DNA from: Mesotaenium endlicherianum
Taxonomy: Eukaryota; Streptophyta; Zygnematophyceae; Zygnematales; Mesotaeniaceae
Length of the DNA: 27,759 nucleotides
Assembly: GCA_009602735.1 (NCBI GenBank)
Contig: WELA01012439.1
Span: forward strand, 262,369 to 290,127
Reading direction: 5' to 3'
The translations under genes and the position numbers were made by a program. Below the pieces are notes generated by a model that did no database searches, was not told the origin of the DNA, and saw only the letters and a program-made list of their open reading frames with translations. Every line of letters starts with the position of its first letter. The stretch's first letter is position 1. This document shows, piece after piece, positions 1-8,994 of the stretch.

Positions 1-62
1 AGGGGGTGGGGAGGGAGGTGGGGGTAAGGGAGGGGGTGGAGGAGGTGGCGAAGGAGGAGGCG
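1..62. repeat. G-rich purine tract
   Basis: The first 62 bases are almost entirely purine on the + strand, with many runs of three to five G separated by one to three bases. Such a tract is low complexity and could form a G-quadruplex. It continues off the left edge, so its full extent is unknown. No gene is visible in it. Confidence 0.7.
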
Positions 63-2205
63 GACCTGCTCACACGGTACGCACACACACGCAGATTGAA
101 GGGTCAAGATGGTGCCAGCAATGCATGCGGGAATTGGTGAGAGAGAAGACAACCGGGCAAGGTGTCGGAGGCATCTGATTCTCTCTTCTTCTTTCAGACT
201 CGAATAGGAAGTGGATGACATCACATAGGGCAAGCCCTGAGGCCCCCCAGAGGGTTTGCATCGGCAGCCTAGAGTCTGCCTTGTGCAACCTGCTCCCTCT
301 CCCCCTTTTCCCTCCCCTGCCCTCCAAACAATCTGTCTTTACAGGTGAGGGTGGGGCGCAATTGCCCCCCTGCCATGACAGAGGTGACTCTCAAAGAGCT
401 GAATCTCTCATTGTTTGCACGCAACGGGGAGGGAGGTCTGACATCACATTGCATTGGCTTCTCCATTGGACTCGTAAATGTGCCCCCCTTTAGCAGCAGA
501 CGGCACGACCAGCATGATGTTCCACCAACATGCAGCAGTCTGGATACACAACTAACGTCGACACCTTCACCCAGCAACAATCAGGATACACTAAAACGCG
601 AACATTGTCACAATTTCGTCGTGTACGGGATGTCAATGCTGAGAAACAGCCAATAGACGTAGAGAACAGTGCCGCAGGCATTTGCCTGAACCAGAAGGTT
701 GCATATGATGTCAATGAAGCTGGAAAGGGATGTCAAGAGAATGTCCCCTCTTTAGTGAAAACACATTGCGGCCCCCTTTCAGGTTATTCAGGCCTAGGAG
801 TAGATTACAGGTGGCACCATGACATGCATTGGCTGTAACCAGGCAACAAAGCAGGTTCATCAGAGCGCTTGGCTTCATGGCACGCTCTCTGATTGAATTT
901 AGCATTTTGTTGCGCCTTCAAATCGTTGTATCTGCAGTCATGATGCGCATTCGTGGAGAGGGATTGAGTCAGAAGAGTCATACAATCATGATGCTCCTTT
1001 GTGGTGAGGAATGGAGTCAAAAGGGGAAAATGTGTATTTTTGAGATGGGTTGAGCATCTTACTCTGTCTCTGCGCATCTCCGGGTGCCGGAGAAAGCAGA
1101 ACTATGACAACGAATGAGGTCACCAGAGCCCTAAGGGAGGGCCAGATGAGACCTCCCTGGGCTCTCGCCATGCTTGCTCTGCACACCACGCTTCAGCTGG
1201 CTAAGTTCGACGAGGCCTGCGCAAAGACAATAAAGAAGAGCGGAGGATTGTGTTGTGCATGACTCTTCTGTTCAGGTCCTCCCTGCATGCGACTAGCAAC
1301 AAAGGTCTAAGGACAAAGCCGTTACATGTCAAATATACTAGAGTTAGAGATATCTATTGGGTTCGACTTGAAGAGGCAGACTGCACAGAGCTCTTGACTG
1401 TAAGCACGTTCCCACTTGAACTCAAAAAACAGCTGCTTACGAGTCTAGCTGGTTATTGAAGATAACCTGGAATTTCTTCGCGGTCCAACTCATTTGCATT
1501 CGCAACGTTGGCACCTATGACAAAGTTTATCAGCAGCTAATAGCCAAACAAATGTGAGCCAAGATAGCACGGCAGGCCGTCTAGACATTTATTCTTATAA
1601 CCTTTTCCCCGGCCTATAGAGTTATATAAGGTGAAATTCGACCGAAGTCACGACGCAGATTTGCTTGCTGTTATACCCTTTATCAGTTATACAACCCATC
1701 GCTGCCATCAAGCGAGAACAAACAGGCTCCTCACAGAAAGACCTGCGTAGAGATGAAACTCGTTTTTTTATTCCGCTGCTCATGCACCTCGGTAGGCCAC
1801 TAGGCTCGGAGGCTGCTTCTCTCGCCAAATCGAGAAGCAAAAGCGTACCTGTTTATCACGCCATTACACAAGTACTACTCCCCTGGCCAATCTCGAAATT
1901 ACTAACCCCTCGAAATCGGTGCGTAGGAGGAGTTGCGAGCAAAACCATGTCCGGTGTTCTGCATTTCACTCTGTGATAACCACGTCTCATCTGGATTCCG
2001 GGAGTGTAGTGCTGGAGGGTGCACACCGCACATGAACTGGAGCAGGAGCTGCATAATGTATTAAACAGTTCACATGCTTTCACAAGTCGAGTCGGGCCTT
2101 TGAGGCTGTGTCAGGACTCTCAGGAGTCGCGACTAAAGCCTAGGACGCGGCGGAATGATTGTGCACGGTACTTCATGTGCACAAGAAGCAGAAACTCAGC
2201 TCGAA
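63..2205. other. Unassigned DNA, no supported gene
   Basis: I see no recognisable gene, RNA gene or element here. Open frames are all about 100 codons or less and match no family I know. A few splice-like sites occur: polypyrimidine plus CAG near 197, and TCTTTACAG followed directly by GTGAGG near 345. Two short stretches read like protein: one at about 1096-1259 (+), containing a repeat-free run with many Ala, Leu and Lys, and one at about 530-835 (+), with a QQSGYT motif occurring twice. They could be exons or relics, but nothing decides it. A pyrimidine-rich stretch lies at about 286-325. Confidence 0.4.
938..1023 (+). repeat. Diverged ~48-bp tandem duplication
   Basis: A 38-bp segment beginning TCATGATGC at 938 is repeated at 986 with about 31 of 38 positions matching by eye (both contain GTGG, then GAGTCA). 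The spacing is 48 bp. It looks like an old local duplication with no evident function. Confidence 0.45.
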
Positions 2206-2546
2206 TGAGCTCAAGTGCACTCGAGCAGGCCCCAGGATTCGCATAAAATTCGATGTTATTCTCCTTTTTGGATGTTTTAAAATCCTGAGAATTCGTAAAT
2301 TATGTCGAAAGAAATCCTGGTCGTTGGGAGCAGATGTCGCGTAAAATCCTAAAATTTCCGATTTCCCTTTACAAGTTGTCGTGGGATGTTATTACGCCAT
2401 CAAAAAAAGTCTACCAAATTTTGTCGGATGTTCTTGAAACCCTGACCGTCGCCCAGAGCGGGCCAGAGGATGTTTCCGAAATTTTCCGAAATCCGCGACT
2501 TTTGTCGAATCCTGGGGCCTGCACTCGAGTGAGCTCGACAGTGCTT
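2206..2546. repeat. Imperfect inverted repeat, possible small DNA transposon relic
   Basis: The 16-bp sequence CAGGCCCCAGGATTCG at 2226-2241 is found inverted and perfect at 2506-2521. Outside the core on both sides lie related CTCGAG and GAGCTC motifs in mirrored order (about 2206-2225 and 2522-2537). The interior (about 260 bp) is AT-rich with repeated short motifs such as AATCCTG and TTTCCGA and has no coding capacity. The layout fits a non-autonomous element with terminal inverted repeats, but no clear target duplication was identified. Confidence 0.4.
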
Positions 2547-2802
2547 GATGGAGCCAGGCGGTGCGAGTAGAATCGACTAGCTTGGCCAAGCTTGGCGGGG
2601 TCCTCATTTCACTGCTTCACACGAAATTGTAATGTGGGATTTTGGCTTCAGCAGCCTACAGGCTGCCAGCAGCCAGAGCATGCCTAACCGAGGGCAAGTT
2701 TTGGGCTTCTTAAACTGCTAGAAATTGTGAGAAATAGCTATAGAAGTGCTATTAACGGCTTGCCACCGCTTTTCACCGACACGTATCGTTACTACGACGC
2801 TT

Positions 2803-2818
2803 CTTTGGTCGACCAAAG
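2803..2818. repeat. 16-bp perfect palindrome
   Basis: CTTTGGTCGACCAAAG is its own reverse complement and is followed by a further direct copy of ACCAAAG. Function unknown; it may be chance. Confidence 0.6.
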
Positions 2819-3055
2819 TCAACCAAAGTCCTTCGGTGTCAGTTTTTCGGATCCATAAAAGAAATTTTGTCCGAACGGCAAGGACCACCACTACAACACG
2901 AGTGTCTGAGATTCACCTACACCGTAGCTGCCTTCACCTCCCGATTTCTAAAAATCCACGATATACAACTCTCCTCAGCTCCAGCTTTGTTTCATTTTTG
3001 TCCAATACGGACCCAGGTGTCCCATATGGACCCAACTCCCAAATTCCCAAGTCCG

Positions 3056-3111
3056 GACGCCCGACTCCCGACTCCCGACTCCCGACTCCCGATTCTTGAC
3101 TCCCGACTCCC
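3056..3111 (+). repeat. 7-bp tandem repeat (GACTCCC)n
   Basis: Eight consecutive 7-bp units follow GACTCCC: six are exact, the first is GACGCCC and the sixth is GATTCTT. This is a short minisatellite-like array; related degenerate units (CAACTCCC, AATTCCC) precede it. Confidence 0.85.
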
Positions 3112-3516
3112 ATAGCTGCTGGGTCTAGTGGTCTCTCGTGCATTTGGGGGAACAGTCCTTCAATTTGGGGTTAATTGACATGGAGTAGGGTAAAAACTTG
3201 ATTATTACCGAAAAGTTGCAATATGAAAATAAAAGGTGAGCACGCAAGTCAATCAAATGTTGCAAACATTAAAGGACCGGCAATCATTGCATTTCACCCG
3301 TCCTGTAGTCACCTGCTTCCGCTTATAACCGCCACATTTGACAGAGGTCACACTTGTCTCACACTTGGTTAGAATCATTTTCCGCAGGCTTCCATAGGCA
3401 AGATAGGACGGCGTTGTCTATCAGGTCACGATGGATGTATCGGCCACTTGCCAGACAAAACAAACCGGTAAGGTATTAGAGAAACCGGTGATAAAGGAGC
3501 CGCCAATGCTAACTGG

Positions 3517-3881
3517 TGTTAGGAACACATATGGCACAAGGCTCCATAATTGCTTCGGTTTATCCTACATGAACCATATAGGCACCCTTAGATACCGGAC
3601 CCAACTGATAACACTTAGGCAACACATCCCCACGCATCAAGGGTTCCTCACCCTCTTCATCGTCGCATTAAATCTCTACACGCTTAGAAGACCAACTGGT
3701 AGCATAACGAATAGACGACCAAAAGAGCCGTAGCGCTAGCAACGACAGGAGAGACCGTATAGTCAACTCCCGGACTTTGTAAAGGCATTCTCAATTAATA
3801 CAAAACTCGGATTCAAATCTTTCTACCTCTCGCCCTCTCGTCATTACGTTGTCGCCTTGTCGGGCCAGCGCATCCTTAACA
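3517..3881 (+). repeat. Candidate LTR of relic element E
   Basis: A 365-bp segment begins TGTTA and ends TAACA, an inverted terminal pair of the TG...CA type used by LTRs. It lies just upstream of a gag-like pseudogene in the same orientation, and is followed after one base by TGG, the arrangement expected for LTR then PBS and also seen in element D. The 3' part (about 3790-3850) is pyrimidine-rich. No second copy is in the window to confirm the boundaries, so this rests on structure and position alone. Confidence 0.45.
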
Positions 3882-3882
3882 C

Positions 3883-3897
3883 TGGTGGAGACGCTAG
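3883..3897 (+). other. Possible primer-binding site of element E
   Basis: TGGTGGAGACGCTAG starts one base after the candidate LTR end. A PBS starts with TGG because it pairs with a tRNA CCA end. I cannot name a tRNA matching the remaining bases. It differs from the initiator-Met type site of elements A-D, so E would belong to another family. Confidence 0.25.
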
Positions 3898-4026
3898 TCT
3901 CGATTCCTTTTTCTCGTTCATGAATGGTTAGGAGGCCACTAGACTACATCTCTCGAAAAAACCTTCTTGTCGAATTCGAGGAACAGGCTCACATTTGAGA
4001 AGACGAAGAGTTATATTGGAAGATGT

Positions 4027-5366
4027 ATGGCGTCGCCAAGCAGACCATTGACAAAATCTCAAGACGCGGCGGTGAAGGGCGACATGGAAGATCCGCCACC
4101 GCTACCAGTTCTCCTCCCAGATTCCCCGCCTACATTGAAGAACTCCTCGCAGCCTAGTTCGAAAGTCTCCCCTCCCCGCCTGCAGCCCGATAAAACAATC
4201 GATTCCTCTTTGGATCCATTTCGCGAGGTACTCCGCGAAGAAGCAGTTGCCAGTCGAATGGAGATGATGGAGATGATGACGAGGTTACTAATAGGCCACA
4301 ATGTGTCCCCCTCAACAAAGCGGAACACTGGCCATTTGCCTCCCCAAAAAGTCCCCACATCCTTGACCTTAGCAGTCCCCTCTTTCTGGCCCTAAGCCTA
4401 TTCCATTTAAACTACACATTCCAGAGTTCTCGGGTTCTCCACCTTATACAGACATCCACAGCTGGCTGGTTATTATCACCAACCGGGCTGATACCCATGC
4501 GTGGTCTCCTGCGGACACACACAAGCAAGTTTGCAATGGCCTCAGTAAAAACGTTGCACTGGTTGATCGTGCACTCTTCTGCAGTACAGAACTCTCTCAC
4601 TCTGCTGATGAACTGATGCGCACATTTGTGTCGGAAGATGCTTCTGCTCTCGCCATCGACGCACTCATTGATCTTCAGTAAGGCAAGAGAAGAATCAACG
4701 AGTTCGCCATTGAACTCCAGACACTCTTCACCTGCGCGGCTCCCACTCTGGCGGAAGGCTTAAAAGTAAAATGGTTCTACAAGAAAATTGATGTATCAAT
4801 TGCCGCCCGTGTGAAGCCTCCCAGCCAGATTTTTTTCCTTTAGCTGGGAGCCTTGGACAATGGCTAGTGACTTTGAGCTTGTTGATGTTGCCGCTCCCAC
4901 TCTTGCTCCACCTTCTATTTTTCAGCCCAACCAGATGCATCAGAATGTCCAATCTTCTTGGAAATTTCAACCTCCTAAAAAGTTATATGGGGCTCCTGCG
5001 AAACCTCCAGCCACAGACACGAGTTCCTCTGAGCATGTATCTCCCACTTCTCGCTCTTGCGAGCCTAAGTTCTATGTTGGCATTCAGTGTTATCGATACC
5101 TGCAAGAAGAGCACTAAGCTAGCTCTTATGTTACCCCCGGCATCCCAATTTCGCCCCTAGTTCTCAACGCTCACAGACTAGACATGCAGCAAAACATGCA
5201 GCAAACAGGTCCTAGTTCAGACCCGCCAAATGAGCAAGGCATTTTAGGACAGTATAATTCACAGGATGCTAGAGAGTCACCCTCCACACCTCCCAAGCTG
5301 GCTGATTACTCCTACTTTCCTGACTCGTTAAATCACCACAGCTAGGCTTTAGGCAGGCAAATTTTA
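4027..5366 (+). pseudogene. Decayed gag-like gene of element E
   Basis: Reading from the ATG at 4027, about 120 codons (Pro/Ser-rich, then an EEAVASRMEMMEMM helix-like part) end at 4395. A frameshift leads into a stretch from 4397 with the feel of a gag core (HIPEFSG, then HSWLVII, later RINEFAIELQTLF), broken by a stop at about 4679 and more near 4840. A second frameshift enters the frame from 4860. At about 5089-5130 that frame shows a ruined CCHC knuckle: CYRYLQEEH, a stop, then ASSY, where CYxCGxxGHxAxxC would be expected. A Gln/Ser/Pro-rich tail continues to about 5345. Element D then interrupts the sequence at 5367. The frame changes, stops and lost cysteines make it non-functional. The exact family is not clear to me. 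Confidence 0.6.
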
Positions 5367-6088
5367 TGTAATGAATCAGTATATTTGTAGATATAATATT
5401 CATTTAAATATAATAGTTAAATAAGTTCACCCTGCATAACTTTATTTAATATTGAGTCTGCTGGACCTTATAAAATAATCAGTTTATTGACTCAGCCGGG
5501 AGCAGCAGGCCGAAGTCAACTTAGGTCAGCTTGCTGACATATTCTTTGACAGCCAGCTGACTTCCGTACTCGGTAGCAGCGAATTGCCTAGGTATGCATT
5601 CAAGTGTAGTGTGCTAGATGAATGGCCAGATGACATCCTTAGGATGGATGGCGATTCGGGATAATGGGAGATGGCGGTGGGTTTGGTTAACCTAGGTCCT
5701 ACCAACGCGGTGGTTAACTCCCGGGTAGGCGATGCCATCGCACTGGCCGTTGAACAGTAAACTCATTCCATGTACATAGGCTAGACATTGCTCTCGAGTT
5801 CGGCATTCGGGAACGAGGCCAACTCCCTTGTACAACTTACGAAGAGACATCTGAATCCAAGGCGAGAAGCCATTGATATGCAATGTCTTTTAACCTTGCT
5901 TATGTATGAGTTTACTGATTGCATTATTGATGCTAGTTTACTTCCATTTGACTTGCGAGTATTGTCCATTGCTAGTGTGTTGTCTTTTGCTATTTAATTA
6001 ATTAACAGAAAATACCATAAAGATTACTTGCTGATATAAAGATCTTCATTAATTGTTAATTGCCCATTTGGTAAATCAATTCATTTCA
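5367..6088 (+). repeat. 5' LTR of element D
   Basis: A 722-bp LTR starts TGTAATGAATCAG and ends ATTTCA, collinear with the LTRs of A and B. Differences from them are spread along the whole length, including changes in the palindromic repeats of the first 170 bp. It is followed by one base and a PBS. Its left flank, the relic E, is unrelated sequence. Confidence 0.9.
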
Positions 6089-6089
6089 G

Positions 6090-6101
6090 TGGTATCAGAG
6101 C
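6090..6101 (+). other. PBS of element D (initiator-Met tRNA type)
   Basis: TGGTATCAGAGC is the complement of the 3' end of plant initiator methionine tRNA, the usual primer of many plant Ty3/gypsy and copia elements. It lies one base after the LTR. Confidence 0.9.
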
Positions 6102-6122
6102 AATTATCACAGTCTTCTTTGT

Positions 6123-6216
6123 ATGGTGAGGACAAGGTCTCAGACTAGCAACTCCCGAGACATGGAGAACCAGGATAACGAGAATGTCAAAAACCGGACT
6201 GAAAGCCATGTAGCAG
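6123..6216 (+). pseudogene. Element D gag, 5' fragment
   Basis: The ATG at 6123 starts the same [14 protein letters not shown]-terminus as the intact gag copies. It runs 31 codons plus one base before element A interrupts it. The reading frame resumes correctly at 15018 if A and one copy of the AGCAG duplication are skipped, so the break is due solely to the insertion. Confidence 0.9.
6212..6216 (+). repeat. Target site duplication of element A, left copy
   Basis: AGCAG directly precedes the LTR end of A and is repeated at 15013-15017 just after its other LTR. Five-bp duplications are typical of Ty3/gypsy integrases. Removing A and one copy restores an uninterrupted gag reading frame in D. 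Confidence 0.93.
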
Positions 6217-6937
6217 TGAAATGAATCGACTTACCAAATAGGCGATTAACAATTAATAAAGATCTTTATATCAGCAAGTAATCTTTATGGTACTTTCCGT
6301 TAACTGTTTAACGGCAAAAGGACAGCGCACTAGCAGTGAATAATACTCGTCAGTCAAATGAGAGTAAACTAGCATCAATAATGCAAATCAGTAAACTCAT
6401 ACATAAGCAAGGTTAGAAGACAGTGCGTATCAATGGCTTCTCGCCTTGGATTCAGATCTCTCTCAGTAAGCTGTACAAGAGAGTTGGCCTCGTTTCCGAA
6501 TGCCGAACTCGAGAGCAATGCCTAGCATATGTACATGGAATGAGTTTACTGTTCAACGGTCAGTGCGATGGCACCGCCTACCCGGGAGTTAACCACGTTG
6601 GTAGGACCTCGGTTAACCAAATCCACCGCCATCTCCCATCATCCCGAATAGCCATCCATCATAGGGATGTCATCTGGCTATTCATCTAGCATATCGCACT
6701 TAGATGCATATCAAGGCAGTTCGTTGCTACCGAGTACGGAAGTCAGCTTGCTGTCAAAGAATGTGTCAGCAAGCTGACATATATGGACTTTCAGCCTGCT
6801 GCTTCCGGCTGAGTCATTAAACTGATAATTATGTAAAGTCCAGCAGACTGACTATTAACTAAAGTTCAGCAGGCTGAACTTAATTAACTATTATATTTAA
6901 ATAAATATTATATCCACTAATATACTGATTCATTACA
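6217..6937 (-). repeat. 3' LTR of element A
   Basis: This 721-bp LTR reads TGTAATGAATC to ATTTCA on the - strand. It is next to the PPT at 6940-6952. Compared with the 5' LTR, the visible differences cluster near both ends and the middle is identical by eye. Confidence 0.93.
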
Positions 6938-6939
6938 AT

Positions 6940-6952
6940 CCCTCCAACTTAA
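6940..6952 (-). other. Polypurine tract of element A
   Basis: TTAAGTTGGAGGG (- strand) ends two bases before the 3' LTR, where plus-strand DNA synthesis is primed. A 7-bp-stem hairpin (6956-6972) lies just upstream. Confidence 0.8.
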
Positions 6953-7050
6953 CTTGTTGTCGCCTCGACAACATTAAACTGCAAAAGCTTTAAATAAAGA
7001 AACTGACCCTGACCAGCCTCCCTTACTGACTGTCTCTTCAGCGTGTCACC

Positions 7051-8727
7051 TTAAGGGGTTGTTCCTGGGGCTTCAGGGTCAGGAGACGGAGATCTGGACC
7101 TAGATCTGGACAGCCCTCTAGGTCTGTCAGCTGGCCTTCTAAAGAACCCTGTTTGCTCTAAAGTTGGCCCTCGGGGAGAACGGAGGATGGTGGCCTGCTC
7201 TTCAACTATTTGGGTGTTGATTCCCACATAGACAGGCATTCCAGTAGGATGCTGAAATACATTGGCTAGAGGTACATGCCCCTGAGCGGAGGGGGAGGCT
7301 GGCATACCTGTGGCCCACCCGCGTGTCCCTCTTCTGGCACCTCTGTCCTCTTGGGATTTCTGTCTGTGTCTGCTGCCCAGTACCGTCAGATCAGCTTCTT
7401 CCCCTGCTTGGGCAGGTGGGCTGGGGGAGCGAGCGCGGGGTCCAGTTGTCGCCATAACGGGGATCACATTCCACACACCTGATCGTGGTTCTTTAGGAAG
7501 TGCCACTGCCTGTCCCTGGGTATCCTGAGTACCCGCTGCTGATGCTTCTCCTCTGCCTTGTTCTTCTTCCTCATCCTCCTCATCCTCCTCCTCGGAGAGA
7601 GTAGGGGTCTCGTCCACTAAGTCGTCCTGCTCCCTAGTAGACATGGAGTAGTCTACCGACCTCCCTTTCTTAGGGCGCGCTGGAGGTTGCTTGGCCTTCA
7701 GCCTACTGATATCTATCCGGCCTGCATTCTTTGCCCATTTGACAAAGGCATGCTTTCCCTTAGAGAAGTAGTCTCTTCCCCTCCTCCTATGTTCCTTGGT
7801 CTCTGCATTCATATTGCTCAGGCATCCATTCAGCCTGGGGTCCCAAGGGGCAATGTGAGGTGGTAGGATGAGATAGCCGTCTAGGCCATAGTGGAAGTCA
7901 TCCGGTTGGGCTCGGTCACACTCCTGCTTCTTATTTGTGACGGTCATCCACCTCCAGTCTGTTGGCTGCTGGTAGTACTGGGGTCCGTGCTCAGCCTTCC
8001 TCAGTTTACACGGGAACCAGTGGGGAGAGAACATCTGCTGTCCTGCTTCCCTGGCCAAGTACTCCCAGCTCCTTCTCTCAACTTCATTGTAAGCTGGCAG
8101 GAGTGTGAGGTAGAATACCGTATCCTTAAAGCTATCGGGCCGCATGCTCACCATCCGGATGAGTCTCTGATCTCCCACTATTCCCGGTATGGGGACCGGC
8201 TTGTCCTCTGAATCATCTGCGAGATACCGGGCCTGCTCTGCTGTATAGCCCACCATCTTAGCATAATCTTCGTAAAGGACCACGCCGGTGTGTGTCTCGA
8301 TGTACCTGTCCAGTGCTGTAGCTCCTTCCTTCTGTAGCAGTGTTGTCTGTTCCAGCCTGTTGATCTCCTGGGCTGCCAGCAATGCTTCCTTCAGGTTATC
8401 GAAGTTTTGGCCACCCACCACAGTATACCTGTAAGTGGCCAAGCTCTTCTGTCTGTCCGCTTCAATCTTTTTTCTTTTCTCCTCTTCTGCCGCTGCCGCT
8501 TCTTCTTGCTGTTTCTTCTGTCTCTCCTCCTCAGCCTTCCTGAGGTTTTCCGCTTCCTGATCCTTCTTCCTCTGTGCCTCTTCTGCCGCCTCTTGTTGTT
8601 TGCGGACCCTTTCTTGTTCTCTCCTGGTGAGGGACGTCGCCGCCAGCTCCTTCTGGTATTGCTCCATTGTCCTCCTGGCTTCTTCTGCCTTGCGCTTTCT
8701 GTCCTCCTTTTGTGTGGTGGGCGCCAT
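7051..8727 (-). CDS. ORF3 of element A, coiled-coil/RS-tail protein of unknown function
   Basis: This 558-residue ORF lies downstream of pol on the sense strand of the element. I start it at the ATG at 8727 (MAPTTQ), which has A at -3 and G at +4 and follows a splice-acceptor-like site by one base; the open frame extends slightly further upstream without need. It has a Glu/Lys/Arg/Gln-rich coiled-coil segment (about 5-95), an unrecognised central region rich in Tyr, Trp and Pro (about 98-340), an acidic tract (about 375-390), a Pro/Ser-rich linker and an RS-repeat tail (about 537-550). There is no signal peptide or membrane segment, so it is not an envelope-type protein. It is nearly identical to the copy in B; the last 300 bp hold most differences, and these are mainly silent. 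Confidence 0.8.
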   Translation of the reverse strand: MAPTTQKEDRKRKAEEARRTMEQYQKELAATSLTRREQERVRKQQEAAEEAQRKKDQEAENLRKAEEERQKKQQEEAAAAEEEKRKKIEADRQKSLATYRYTVVGGQNFDNLKEALLAAQEINRLEQTTLLQKEGATALDRYIETHTGVVLYEDYAKMVGYTAEQARYLADDSEDKPVPIPGIVGDQRLIRMVSMRPDSFKDTVFYLTLLPAYNEVERRSWEYLAREAGQQMFSPHWFPCKLRKAEHGPQYYQQPTDWRWMTVTNKKQECDRAQPDDFHYGLDGYLILPPHIAPWDPRLNGCLSNMNAETKEHRRRGRDYFSKGKHAFVKWAKNAGRIDISRLKAKQPPARPKKGRSVDYSMSTREQDDLVDETPTLSEEEDEEDEEEEQGRGEASAAGTQDTQGQAVALPKEPRSGVWNVIPVMATTGPRARSPSPPAQAGEEADLTVLGSRHRQKSQEDRGARRGTRGWATGMPASPSAQGHVPLANVFQHPTGMPVYVGINTQIVEEQATILRSPRGPTLEQTGFFRRPADRPRGLSRSRSRSPSPDPEAPGTTP

Positions 8728-8728
8728 C

Positions 8729-8758
8729 CTGCACATGTAACCAGGGCACAAGTTAGTA
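8729..8758 (-). promoter_or_regulatory. Candidate branch point and 3' splice site before ORF3 (element A)
   Basis: On the - strand TACTAAC (8758-8752) is followed about 20 bases later by GCAG ending at 8729, two bases upstream of the ORF3 ATG. Same as in element B, where it is discussed. Confidence 0.45.
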
Positions 8759-8933
8759 GGATATGGACCTTTGTCATAGGGATTGCAGGAAGTATGTTAG
8801 TATTTAGTATAGTGGCTTCGCTGCTGTTTACCTTACAGGATGATTGCTAAAAGTTGACGTAGTTGCGATGCGCTACACATAAACGTATGAGTGTGTTTTT
8901 ATCGCTCTCGCTCACTAACTGTCATATATTTTC

Positions 8934-8946
8934 CCCTCCAACTTAA
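8934..8946 (-). other. Internal PPT-like sequence, element A
   Basis: The same 13 bases as the real PPT (TTAAGTTGGAGGG) occur on the - strand just downstream of pol and before ORF3. It could be a central PPT or a remnant of an ancestral 3' end. Confidence 0.6.
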
Positions 8947-8994
8947 ATGGAGACAGGACCGCCTGTCACCTTCCCGTGTCAACTGAAATGACAG

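Larger units (their letters stand above)
2547..3516. other. Unassigned DNA, no supported gene
   Basis: Apart from the palindrome at 2803 and the 7-bp tandem repeat at 3056, nothing recognisable is seen. Open frames are short and low in information. The stretch ends at the start of the candidate LTR at 3517. Confidence 0.4.
5367..6216 (+). mobile_element. Element D, left part (LTR, PBS, start of gag)
   Basis: This is the left portion of an old + strand chromovirus related to A, B and C: LTR, one spacer base, PBS, short leader and the first 31 codons of gag. Element A interrupts it after 6216 and the gag continues at 15018. D is more diverged from A, B and C than these are from each other and carries a nonsense codon, so it is the oldest of this family here. 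Its right part lies beyond B and C, outside the window. Confidence 0.9.

Noticed and set aside
530-838. 102-codon frame with a doubled QQSGYT motif
   Set aside because: Short, no family recognised, and the repeat is a local DNA duplication (CAGCAR..GGATACAC); not enough to call a gene.
1-5366. tRNA genes or CRISPR-like arrays
   Set aside because: No cloverleaf with TTCGAATCC-type arm was found, and the only regular repeat (7 bp at 3056) has no spacers.
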